NCBI RefSeq assembly: GCF_048771995.1 | Contig: NC_133036.1 | Location: 19,503,001-19,567,000, forward strand | DNA length: 64,000 nt | Source: Taeniopygia guttata | Taxonomy: Eukaryota; Chordata; Aves; Passeriformes; Estrildidae | Direction: 5' to 3' | Shown: piece after piece, positions 26,801 through 38,087 of the stretch | Position numbering within the stretch: position 1 is the stretch's first letter | How the letters are laid out: each line of letters opens with the position of its first letter | Notes under the pieces: model-generated | The model's database searches: none | What the model was told of the DNA's origin: nothing | What the model saw: the letters and a program-made list of their open reading frames with translations, nothing else | Translations under genes and position numbers: made by a program

Positions 26801-29106
26801 AGGGAAAGGGAATGATGTTATTGCTGAGAGTATGATAATATAAATCACATTTTTGTAAGAAGTCTAAACTACACAGAAAATCACTGTAAGTGATTTAAAC
26901 TTCCACGAGTTCAGTGGAGTTCTCCCAGGATTTCAGCTGATTCCCCCTTATCTCAGAAGGCAAATCTGGGAAAAAATCATGAGACTTGTTTCTTTCTTTG
27001 TCTGAGAATATCCAGTGATTGAAGTCACTGTCCTCAAAGAGAGCATTTTTACCATCTTGTCTAAGAAATTCCAGGGACAGTGATCTCCAGAGTGGAAGAT
27101 GCTTTTGCTGCTCTGCAGGTTTTCCAGAGGCACTGGCAGAAGACAGAAGGAAAATAGTCCAGTGTGCCCCATGGGAAGGCCTGGTGATGATTTCCTGGAT
27201 CCAGTTCCTATTCTGGTCTTACATTTTTACCTTTCCTGGCTCTTGGTGGAAAACAGCTTAATAGACCCGAGAAAATGTTTCTGATATAAAACCTGAGTAG
27301 TGCCTGACACTCCAGCAAGTCTCAGATAAGTGGGTGCCTGTGGTCTGCTATTTTTACTGCATTCATCAAAAATGCTCCTTTTCTGATTTGGAATGGGCTG
27401 GGACTTAAGAAGACAGATGACAGCTCAGACTTAAGGACCAGTGCTAATAATGGCTCTACAAATGTTTCTTGGGGCTTCCAAGCCTTGAAAATAATGAAGT
27501 ATATATATTTTTTTTTTAAACTGTAAATCGTACCCACTTAAGAGGCAAACTTGTAGATCTCTTTAATGACTTGCTCCTAGTAGCTTAGAACTGTGTTTTG
27601 TGTACAAGCTCTCATTTCTAGAGGTGATACTTTTACAGGAGTCATTTAAAATTGGTGGCTGATTCTTTTGCACATTATCAAAACCACACTGAGATCTGAA
27701 AAATACCAAAATTTCTCCCAGTTGCAACCATGTTCCTGGAAGCTGCTTTCAAACTTTTTGAGTTTCCATGTATCTTGTAGCACCATTGAGTCCTGCACTT
27801 TTGCAGGAAAGGTCTCCTGTTCCCGCTCAAGCTGGACTCGTGCCCAAGTGCACCAATGTGAGGAGCAGAGGGACAAAGCTCAGAAAAACCAATGCCAGCA
27901 AGCTCGAGAGGCCCATTAAAATAGAAATAGTTAAGACAAGTGGTGCAGACACACAAAATTTTCCTGGCAGGGAAGGAAAGGGGTGCACTGTAGCTGGGAC
28001 ATGAATGTCAGGCCCAGGATTCCCCTCCTGTGGTGATCTCACTGAAAACTCTAAGAGGTGCTGCCTCCTAGAAATCATTTAGCTGCAAAATATCATTTCC
28101 CCTCCTTCAGAGAGGATGACAGAAACCCAAAATGACCTTCTCCTGTTCTTTTCTTACTTCTACAGTCTAGTCGTTTCAGTGAAACCCTCAGAAATCTGGG
28201 ATATGGGAATGAGTTTCTGCTTGCCCTGTCATCCTCCAATTTGATTTTTATTTCAGCAGCCTTTAGGATAAGGTCTTTTGATGCTTTTGAGTTTTGGACA
28301 CAATAGGTAAGAAAGGCTGATTTTTTCATTTCAGCTATTGGGAGTGTAGACTTTTGCAATTATTTGATGGCCTGGCAGTAGAGAATGTGATGACTCACAG
28401 AAGCGAATGAGAAGAAGCAATTGTCTTTCACAGACAAAGCGAGTGAAATGACACAAAATGGAGCTGTATTTCAGAGATTTCCATAGTAACTGCAGAAGCA
28501 AGTCATTTGTACAGATTCAGAAAGATTCACAAGAATAGATTTAAGACAGAAAACATCTTGAGATCACAGATCTGAGAAGGTCAAAAAGAGCCACCTTCTT
28601 ACTCCAAAATGCCCTTCAAAGATTGGCACCTAACAAATACAAAAGAAGAAAACAAGCCATCAACCAGACAGAAATCTGGACTCAGGTGCTGATTCTTGCA
28701 TTGCTGTTGTCTCCTCTCCCTGTTCCTGCCACCAGGTCTGGAAGACTGGGATGAGAAACCTGGAAAAGAACGGAATGCTCCTTCTGGGAGCTGTGCCTTC
28801 CCTTGGGCACTGGTGCCTGGGGTGGCCCTGACCCCTCTCCTGCCAGCCAGGGGCTGTGAACAGCACCCAGCAACGGGGTGAAGGTACCATTGCTCATTAA
28901 TTACGTTCTCATTGCCCTCTGAGTGGTAAAGGCTGAGCTGTTCTGTGAGCTCAGCAGAGCCCAGAGCTGAAGGCAGCCCTGCAGCCCCTCCTGGTCCCCC
29001 TGTGGGATATCCCACACTGGAGGCACCAAAGCCCAGGAGAGGGGCTGGGAGCAGAGACTGGGACCCCCCTTCGTGCCCTGCTGCCCTCAGCTGAGGGGTC
29101 ACTTTT
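23881..29106. other. Gene-free stretch
   Basis: Unique AT-rich sequence. Short ORFs (for example around 27.7-28.0 kb) have no family resemblance, and no repeat body is recognised. Confidence 0.65.
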
Positions 29107-29725
29107 TGTGGGAATCCAGGGCTCCCCTCTGGCTGCCCTGGCAGGTCTGGGACCCTGGCAGGGGTCAGGAACCCCCCTGGACAGAGCCCCCAGAGACACT
29201 GGCTGTGATCTCTGTCCATGGAAAAGAGTTTTCAATCTTACAGGATGAATTACAAGCTCTGAGTGTTTGATATAAGTAATAATTAAGTGTGGCACTGGTG
29301 CAAAAGTAAAATTTTAGTTTTCTAGATTAGGGGTCCAAAGGGGATAAGATGGAGGAAATTGGGTGTGCCTTGTCCTTTTCCTCCTTCTTCATGCCCTCCA
29401 TGTTTCACTGTGGTGTTGGCATTTTTCTGTTGGTTCAGGCTGGGGACACACTGTCCAACGTAGGTGACAGATATTGGCACGTTATTGTAAATCCAGCACA
29501 GGTAGTTTGTGGTATTTAATGTTTGTACCATCCCACTGAGGGCAGAGCCCCACACGCTGCCCTGCAGGACAGAGCTGCGGCAGGGCAGCAGAACATGGTA
29601 GAGATAAACAGAATAAACAACCTTGAAACCAGCACAGATGAATTATGGCTTCTGCTTTGGCAATGGGGCAGAAAGACAGAGACTTTCTACAATCTCGGAA
29701 TCACCAATACCCACAGATTCTGACA
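29107..29725 (-). mobile_element. Solo LTR, family A, older copy
   Basis: This 619-bp block matches 51536-52153 over its whole length with, by eye, some twenty-odd differences. Read on the minus strand it begins TGTC and ends CCCACA, following the TG...CA rule. Flanks are ACTTTT and ACTTGC, so four of six bases of a former 6-bp target-site duplication may survive. No retroviral internal region adjoins it, so it is a solo LTR. A 6-bp duplication is typical of class II (ERVK-like) elements, so ERVK-type is inferred. No canonical AATAAA is seen; an ATTAAA lies at 29520-29515. Confidence 0.8.
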
Positions 29726-31153
29726 ACTTGCGGCTGCAGAAGCCCCCGGCAGCCCCAGGGCCGTGGGGAGCTGGGCTGTGGCTGTGGGTGGCTGGAAGGA
29801 GTCACCCATCCCTCCCATCCAGCGCTGAGCTATCTATAGCCACTGCCAGATTATGCAAGGATTCCCAGAACACTGCAGACTCCAGTTGGAAATTCTATCT
29901 GCACAGCCTGGAGTATATCAAGCAATATTTTTTAAAGTCCATTATTAGTAGAATGAGCATCTTGCAGTTAAAGCTACAGAAAAGCTGAGGTAAATTTGTA
30001 TGGGTTCCATACAATAAGGAAGTTAATTTTCGTTTGTTTGCCAAGTAATTTTGATAATTTATATATTTTTTAAAATCCCAAAAAGTTAGTTGCAGTTTAA
30101 AAAGCCTGAAAGCCCAACATAAAAGGCTCATTTGATTGAAAAGTGAGGTTTTTTCAGATTTTTGAGACAGTATGTTTTAGAAAATGTGAGGAAATGTGAA
30201 TAATTTGGACAACAGTACCTGAATTTCAATATTTTAATGTCAATGTGCTTTCAAATTTTTGACAAAACACACTACCTTGCTATCCATTCAGCCATGGGAA
30301 AGGAACTTCCAGTGAAATCTTCTTTTGCGTTGCAATCATTACAAATTTCTTACACTTTCATGTTGAAAATACCAAGTAATAAATCTGGGACTTAAAATAT
30401 TTCAGTGATATTTGAAAACCTAGTAATGCACAAGAAAAGCAACTTAGTAGGAGAGCCATATGGATAGAAAAGTAAAATACGTATTTCAGTCCACATCCAA
30501 TGTTTTCAATGGAAATACACTGTAAACACTTGCTTCTATTTCTTTTCCCTCAACTCTTATGCCATGTAAATTTTAGTGTCACACTTTAGTGTCACTCTTA
30601 TGGTTTGAAATCAGTCAGTTGGCAGAGCTTATTCTTAATTTTTAAATGGCTTGTCACTCCTGAAGCAGGAATATCTGAAAGTCAGGCTCAAGAAGACCCA
30701 TTATGAAAATCTGGCTGGTTTTGTCAAAAGCAAAACAGGTTCATTATTCTATTACAAAGTTTATTATTACTGAGCCATCACAGACTTTTACTGAAACATC
30801 AAATACAGACACAAGTTTGGGTCAAGTCTGTTCAAAAATATAGCCAACAGTGATCATTTTCATGCCAGTGCATTCATTAATTTCAGAAGTGGATTACTGA
30901 CAGGATGTCCCAATCTCTTTTAGACAGTAAAACAGTGAAACTCGGTTCACTGGTTTGCTGGTTAGCTAATCTATCCAAGAATAAATTGTACTCTTCAGTA
31001 TGAAGTGAACTTTGTAGTTTAACAATAATTACAGCTGCAGAGTCTGCACAGTCATCTTCAATAACAGGCTCACTTAGGAATATACCTGGGCTTAACTGTA
31101 ACATTTCGTGAAATGTCTTAAATGTGCTATAAAGCAGAGTTTATACAACCAGA

Positions 31154-31203
31154 ATTAAAAAAAAAAAAAAAGCAACAAAAAAAAAAACAAACAAAAAAAC
31201 CCC
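31154..31203 (+). repeat. A-rich low-complexity tract
   Basis: Runs of A interrupted by GC, C and CAAAC. No adjoining retroposon body is recognised. Confidence 0.9.
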
Positions 31204-32408
31204 ACAGCATCTGTGCTTGATTTAGAAACTGGGAGTTAATATTTTCCTATTAACCTGTTAATTAATGCAGCATTCAGATCCCTGTGCCTACAGGTTCTGC
31301 AGTTCAGTCCATTAAAAATATAAAATAATTGGGAAGAGGGGAGAGAAGAAAGTGGGTGGTTTTGAGACCCCACATAGTGGAACGGATTTCTGTGGTATTT
31401 TTGTTAGCAATGTCACCTGCACCTTTAGTGTCATTCAAGTTTTAACCTGGGAAATGCCATTTTTCTGTCAGCAAACCGTGGAGAGAGCAAAGTGAGCTCC
31501 CCAGTCGTGTCCCCAGCTATCCATCATTAACGGGCTGGGTTGTATGTAAACCCTCAGGAGTGACTTTAGAGGCAGAAAGGAGCCAGATTAGGCAGCTTTA
31601 ATTACCCAGGAGTGGTTGGTTGAGCCTTTCTTGCCTGACCACTTCAGTTTTGAGTCCAAGCTCCCATCTCCCACGCTGGCCCTGGCCCGCAGCCTTTGGG
31701 CTCTGCAATGACTCCCCAAGGTGTGAGGGAGCCCATTTTTAGCTATGTGGGACAAAGTTAGCAGCGTTGTTATTCTCACTGGGCACAGCGTGCAAGATCT
31801 ATTCCCACACTAGGAGAGTATTTAGTAAGGTCACAAGGATGCCTACTCCTTATCAAACACATTCCCTGGAAACTTGGCAGGGGTTTCATTTGACAAGAAC
31901 TCAGGCGCAAATTAATGGCATTTGTTATAGACTTATTTAAATTTCTCAGTGTTTGTGCAGAAAGAGATTTGCATTTCCAACCTATAACAGAATATTTCTT
32001 GTCAGCAACTTTGAAAGTCTAGTTTTACTCTCATTAAATTGATTTTGAATCCATTTAATTGACCAATTTTGGTAGAGTTGCTTCACGTTTGTACTAGAAG
32101 CATGCTGCATTTACACTACTAAGATTTATTTTAGTCTATTTAATCACTTCATAAGGGAGAAAACTGAGCTTTTTACAAGATGATAACAATGAGGCTGGAG
32201 GCAAATACAGAGTGATACATGCAAGGACTGGATGCAATTTTCCATGTTCAAAGAGGATCTTGCGTAAAACACAGTCACAGAAGAGATAGAAGTGTAGCCA
32301 AATGAAAACAGAGCCCTGCAGAAAGACAGGACTTGGTCAGAGCACTGTGTCTGTCTGCCTAATTAGCCTGCAGGAAAGATGGGAATCCCCCACAGATTTT
32401 GTTTCTTG

Positions 32409-32990
32409 TCATTTTCCCCACATTCTCCAGTGGGAAGTGTCTGTGTGTGCTGGGCAAGTTGCCAGGAACAGAGGTGTAAATGGGGCACAAGTGACCACTG
32501 ATGGACCCTCAGAGCTCCCAGACCATCTGAGCAAGCACAGGGGGCTCCTCAAACCCTGCTCCCAGCCAGACCAAACTGTGGCCTCACATGATGGAGTCAA
32601 GAGCTCATCACAATGCATCCAGTAGAAAAAGATATGATATGCTGGCTCCTGAGGAAAGCCTTGTTTTAGGGAAGAGTCTTTTTTAGAAAACTTACTAAGA
32701 GGACAAAAAAGAAGAGCAGGATTAGAGTTATCATCACCAGCAAAAGCTGAATAGAGCCTTAATAAATGGATGAGGGGGTTCAGACCTCTCTGAGAATGTA
32801 AGAATGGGTCTTTAGAAACATTATCTTTAACTCTGTATCCTGAAAGCAGAATATCCATGTCCCATGTGCAATATAAAATATTTGCTGTGCCATCAGCAGT
32901 TGGGGTTTGCCCATTTGTTTTGCATTGAGGCCCCTCCTCAACTTCCTCAGCCTCAGCCAGAAATTGGAATGTGAAGATGGAATAGTTCAT
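32409..32990 (-). other. Open reading frame of 193 codons, unidentified
   Basis: An uninterrupted minus-strand frame starting at an ordinary ATG. The predicted protein has no recognisable domain, signal peptide or repeat. The sequence around it is not a recognised transposon. Most likely chance, but long for this base composition. Confidence 0.12.
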
Positions 32991-33309
32991 TAGTTTCAGT
33001 CATAGAAGAAGGCCTAGATACTGCCTTGTACAAGCCCTGTGCAATCTGAGCCCAGGGATCACCCCGAGTCCTTTCCCAGGCAGGCAGAGCAGGTCCAGCA
33101 GGCAGCAGAGCTCCACTCCCACTCTTACACCTTCATCCCCACCATGCTGAAATGGCACTCTGGATTTGCAGAACATCTTGGCCAGAAGATGGCATTTGGG
33201 TAAAACCCAACTCCACAAGCTCAGCACAATAAATCCTCCCAGCCTGTGTGTTACAGTAAAGTCTAGCAGAGGACAGACACCTTTTGTCAGAGGCTGGCAG
33301 TCCTGCAGA

Positions 33310-33445
33310 GAGCAGCCACACTTTGGGAACTCTCACACCTGCCTCTGTGACCTTGAACAAGTTGGCTTGTCTGGGCCTCAGTTTGCTTGCCTGAAAAAAC
33401 ATTTACAGGAGTTCTTGAGGGTTAGATTGCACAGCCCCAAATACA
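33310..33445 (+). mobile_element. MIR-like CORE-SINE relic
   Basis: Near 33340-33390 the plus strand reads CTGTGACCTTGAACAAGTTG, then GGGCCTCAGTTTGCTTGCCTG. This follows the MIR core order: tgtgaccttgggcaag, a short gap, then gcctcagtttcctcatctg. A GTTCTTGAGGGTTAGA block follows, where MIR has gttgttgtgaggattaaa. The element is old and degraded. MIR-type SINEs predate the amniote split, so a bird relic is plausible. Confidence 0.6.
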
Positions 33446-34319
33446 ACAGTATTGAGGACCAGAAAAGCGGACAAACTCTTTTGGAAACACAGCTTTCTTA
33501 TTCAACTATCAAAACCTGACCCCCCCATAAAAAAACCCAGCTGAAGCAGAGTTCAAGTATGGGGTTGGAAAAGGCTGTGATAAGAGAGAGGCTCAGCTGT
33601 GTGTGGCAATGAAGATGTCCTGTGACACTTCCCAGCCCTGCTGGCCCATAAACAGCGCAGCCCACGGGAAGGGGCACTGGCCACGGGCTGGAGCTGCTCT
33701 GGGAAATGCAGAGCTCGGAAGACTCCCCCAGGAATGCCACAGTTATATAATCAGCACTCCCTCTGCCAGGCCCTGCCCTGGCTCCTGGCTCTGCTCACGG
33801 GAGCTCACAGTGCCTCCCTGGCTGCCGTGACTGTGAGTGGCAGTGTCAACGCTCGGGCCAGAAATAGCCCCTGACGGATGGCAGGGATGCTCCACAGGCA
33901 CCCAGGCATCTTTTTATAGCAGCCCTTTGATTTCAGATACCAAACCTGGGCTATTTTGGGCACACAGGCTTGGGGAAACAGTCATGATCTTTAGCTTACA
34001 TGACTACTTTTGCACACAGGTGCTGTCAGAATTCTTGTGGCTCTTCTTGAAGATAGGGAATATATTTATCCCACTGGACATTTGTACTCACGGAGGGATA
34101 ACTAACCTAGAAAATGGAGACTGTGCTATCACATGAGGTTTTCCAAATTGATGCTGGGGTCTAAAGGACTTGACACTTCAAGAAGTCCTAAGATGTCTGA
34201 TGGTTTGATATTCAATGTAACTGAAAATAATAATTTTGAATTGAACTAACTGAAAGTGAAATGTAACCATGGGATGACTCTGATGCATCTCCTCATTTAA
34301 TGACCAGGAGAGGACATAG

Positions 34320-34320
<1 letters not shown>

Positions 34321-34379
<59 letters not shown>

Positions 34380-34429
34380 TTATATATTTATATATTTATA
34401 TATTTATATATTTATATATATATATTTTA
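34321..34429. repeat. Compound (CA)n-(TA)n-(TTTATATA)n microsatellite
   Basis: Roughly 22 CA units are followed by TA units, then about five tandem TTTATATA-like units. It is the longest simple repeat in the window and probably polymorphic. Confidence 0.97.
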
Positions 34430-36629
34430 GGAAGGGAATGTGGCACTAATGGCAGATGCCCAATTCACCCTTCTGGCAGATATGCAGATAGAAGTTCACT
34501 TTTTATGGATAGTGCAGATGTTCTTATCCAAACAGATCTTTTAAAACAGAACGTACCTGCGGTACAACTCTACCAGCCATAAACAGCTCTAGAATCTCCT
34601 GTGTGAGCAGAGCCCTTGCTGTTACCTCACATCAGTTCAGTACAGCAGGATAACAGAATAGGAACATTTTGGCACCACCACCTGCTTTAGTCATTACTAC
34701 CAACATTCTAGGGAACTGTATTTCTGATATTTACCATCGTAGTGGGACCCAAATCTCAAGGTGTAGAGATGGTAAATGTTCTGTAGCTTGAGGAATGCTG
34801 GCCAGATCAGACCTAGTTTACCACAGTACCTACAAACCTTAACATCACTGGTAGGATTTTTCAAAGGAAGATTGCAATTTCCATGACAACCACATCATCT
34901 GCACCTGAGTAAATACTAGCTAAAATTAATAAATCAACTTTTACCTAGGGAAACGTAACACCAGGAGTCAGGAACAAGAAGACACTCCAGAGGGACAACT
35001 TTAGAAAAGAGAAGAGGCCTTGTAAGGTGCCACATCTGGAATTCTATATCCAGTGTGGGCTTTGCTGCTGTCCAATGGCTCCAGTTCAGAAAGTCTCTGC
35101 TGCCTGCACCTGGCACCATTCACAGAACAGAGAGCAGCCTCTGTATTATCCAGGACAGACACAGTGTGGGAAGGTAAAGAAACACAAAACCAAATCCATG
35201 GCTCAGCATCAGAAAAGCTGGAACAGATCCCCAGCTCTATCTTAAAACTTCTCACTCAAGGTTCTTGCTCATGTTGCCTTTCAATATGACTTTATAGCAA
35301 ATCTAGGCAGTAAATGCATACATAAAGAAACAAATTCAGTGTTATGAACACTTTGCCAATATTTGAAATAATTTTAAAAGTTAATTTCACAAGAAATCTA
35401 TGGAAAAGGCCTTATTTCTTCTGGAGATAAATCTGGTCCTAAATACCAGTGCATTGAGGCTGCTTAAGGCTGGAAGTAGGATGATTCCAACTTGTCCTAT
35501 TTTAACAGAGTATATCAAAGGTATGCTTTAAGAATGCAATTTATTTCCCAATTACTTTGGAAGGATTAAAAACCTGACCAGATTAGATTCAAAGCCTGGG
35601 CAGCAATTGCTACAGCTGAGTATCTCCATGTACCTATTCATTTCAGCTGTTCCCTGATGGTGAAATCCCCTGGTCATCAAGGAAAACTCAGTCCTTCAGC
35701 CTTTCTCCCCTAAGGCATGCTAATTAATTTATTCATGGATGTTAATCCAGCTAGGAAATTGTTCCTCTGTACACAATCTCCCTCTCTTTAGCTTTTGACC
35801 ATTTCAAATGAGAACAAAAGTAAATGAGAACAAAAGTATTGAAAGGTTACTACACTTATGGTTAAGGCAAGGTGTGTGATGGGGTGGGAATTGCTTTTTA
35901 TTTTAAAAGCTGACCTACAAAGTGTATCCATATATCTGTGTACGGGTATCCCTGTGCTTTAGCAGATTTCTTCTTTACCTTTTCCAGGTCTTCACAGTCT
36001 GGTCTGGCTCCAGGGAAGGCCCACTGAAGATTATATATCTTCTTGTGCTGTGTCTGCCACAATGGCTTTATTTGGGAAAACAACAGAAAATAGGCCAAAC
36101 TAAAATAGAGTCATAACTTACATTGTCAACCAGAACACAAGCATCAGAAAAATAAGTAGTAACACAATGAGTTGATTTGGGTGGGAGAAAGTTCTCTTCC
36201 CTTACCTTAGAAATTCAGCAGTGATTTTAAATCCTGCCATTTGCCAGAAAATGTACTAAAATACTGCTAAATATGAAAGGTTAAGAGAGATGCAGCCATA
36301 ATCAGAGAGGAGCTGCATTGTCATAAACCATATTTCTCTCAGTTCATTAATGTTATAAAATCTGACAGAAAATTAAAGTGGAAGAAACTCTTTTGCTGAA
36401 CATTTCTAGCACAGGGTGTCTGCAGAGGAGTGACTCCAGGTTCTCCACAGCAGGACCAGCAAGTCAGGGTAAGCAAATATTGCCTATTAGCTCTGTTCCA
36501 CAACCTCCTGTGGGCCAGCACCTCCGAAAGGAAACCAGTCCACGGGCACAAAGATGCTCTGAGCTGAAGCAGCACAAAGCTCTGATCCCACCTGACCCCA
36601 GCAGAGCAAGAGCAGCAGCGGAGCCCTGG

Positions 36630-36664
36630 CACAGCTGGGCACAGCTGGGCACAGCTGGGCACTG
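36630..36664 (+). repeat. Short 10-bp tandem repeat (CAGCTGGGCA)
   Basis: Three perfect consecutive copies of CAGCTGGGCA with a degenerate fourth. Each copy contains an E-box (CAGCTG). Confidence 0.95.
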
Positions 36665-37660
36665 CCCAGCCCCTGCACACAGAATTGTTCCAAGGATGGC
36701 TCTGCATTGTCTGCAGAGGACACAGAGAGCCCAACGGCACAATTCACACCTCTAATGGGCACTAATTCCCTATTTATAACAAACTGGTTCACACTACTGC
36801 TCCTCTTACCAGTGGCTTGTCACACTTCAGAGGGTGATGGTTACAGCCACGGGAGCTGCCTGATCCATTCTAGCCAAGTCTCCCACTGCACTACACTTGT
36901 GAGACCCCAGTGGAGCAAGAATTTCTCCAGACTGATGACAAAACAATAGGTCAAAACCTTGATTATTTTCTTTTTCTACTGTCTTGGCTGTCTGTTTTAA
37001 CCTGGAAGTATTATTTATATACTGAAATACATAAGTTTTATGATTTTACATTACTCAGAGAAATAAACTATGAGCATTCTTGGACACACCCTGACAGCAG
37101 GTTGGCAAGTAGAGGGAAATAATTCTGAATTCTCTTCAGCATGAAATAATGTGAATAAAGGTGAATACCACTATGTAAGCTAGAGACAACTCATAATTAA
37201 TGTCTGAAATACCCTTGTAATTTAGCTTTTAAAGGGGAAAATGAAGACAACTATCAATTAAAGATCAAAAATATTGGACTGTTGTTTTAGTATCTGTTAT
37301 CAGTCTGTTTGCAAGACTTTTAGAAGTCCTCAGTGTCAGTTGTGAGCACCATGGTTTGAGTCCAGTGCAAATAGTCAAGCACGTAATCTTAGGGAGCTTT
37401 TCTCATGCCCAGTGCGAGGGGCTGGGGAAAGGAGGGCTGCTGACAGAGCCCAGATGAGTGATAAAACACATCCAACACTGACTCAGAGGTTCCACAGCCC
37501 AGCTCATCCCTGTGACAGACGAACAGACAGACACTGGTGTCACTGACATTGGGCAAAGGCAGGGAGGGCTCCCAGTGGTGACTGAGAACTGAACAGTTTT
37601 GGGTGCCTGTACCACCTGCATTGTCAGCCAGGGCTGTTCACCTTCCCTGAGCTCACAGAG

Positions 37661-38082
37661 TGTGAGAAATGGCTCTTCCCTCTTCATAATTTTAGACAGG
37701 TTTATTAAACCATACCAAAAATACAACAGGAGACTGGATAGAGAGAATGTTACAGCGCAGGGAGCAATGGATTCTCCCCACCATGTGCTCGCCCACACAA
37801 TGGAGGTTTTGCCTTTTAACCCTTTAACCCCTCCCAAGGTTCTGTCCATCTACCCCTTCTTTGCTGTCCAGTGGTGGAGTCACTTCCTCAAAGCCTGACC
37901 AGAGGTCAGATGTCACCATAGTGACAAGCCAACCCTCCCAGGTGTCCCAATCCAGATGTCTCTTGATAACAATGCCAGGGGGTAAGACATAACTACAAAT
38001 CTATAAAACTTTTCTTAACCTGTATACATTATATTTGTCTGTTAATTGTGAGAGTCAATCACCACATTACTTATTTATCACA
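37661..38082 (-). mobile_element. Solo LTR, family B, with 5-bp target-site duplication
   Basis: The element is 422 bp long and flanked by identical CAGAG on both sides (37656-37660 and 38083-38087). The minus strand starts TGTGATAAAT and ends TTTCTCACA, giving short imperfect terminal inverted repeats. A canonical AATAAA on the minus strand (37706-37701) is followed by a short U5 of about 25 bases. The 5-bp duplication and short U5 suggest a class III (ERVL-like) LTR, which is an inference. No internal region adjoins. Confidence 0.9.
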
Positions 38083-38087
38083 CAGAG

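Larger units (their letters stand above)
29726..37655. other. Gene-free stretch between two solo LTRs
   Basis: Unique sequence with the A-rich tract at 31154, the unidentified ORF at 32409, the MIR-like relic at 33310, the compound microsatellite at 34321 and the 10-bp repeat at 36630. AT-rich runs with homeodomain-type TAAT cores (31.9-32.1 kb) could be conserved non-coding elements. That cannot be judged from one genome. Confidence 0.65.

Noticed and set aside
28599..29219. 206-codon minus-strand ORF overlapping the LTR edge
   Set aside because: It begins inside the solo LTR (the same start recurs at 51648 in the twin copy) and runs into unrelated flank, so it is not a conserved protein.
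36339..36792. Several overlapping ORFs of 92-133 codons on both strands at 36.3-36.8 kb
   Set aside because: GC-rich unique patch with the 10-bp tandem repeat. Frames are open on both strands and no family resemblance is seen.
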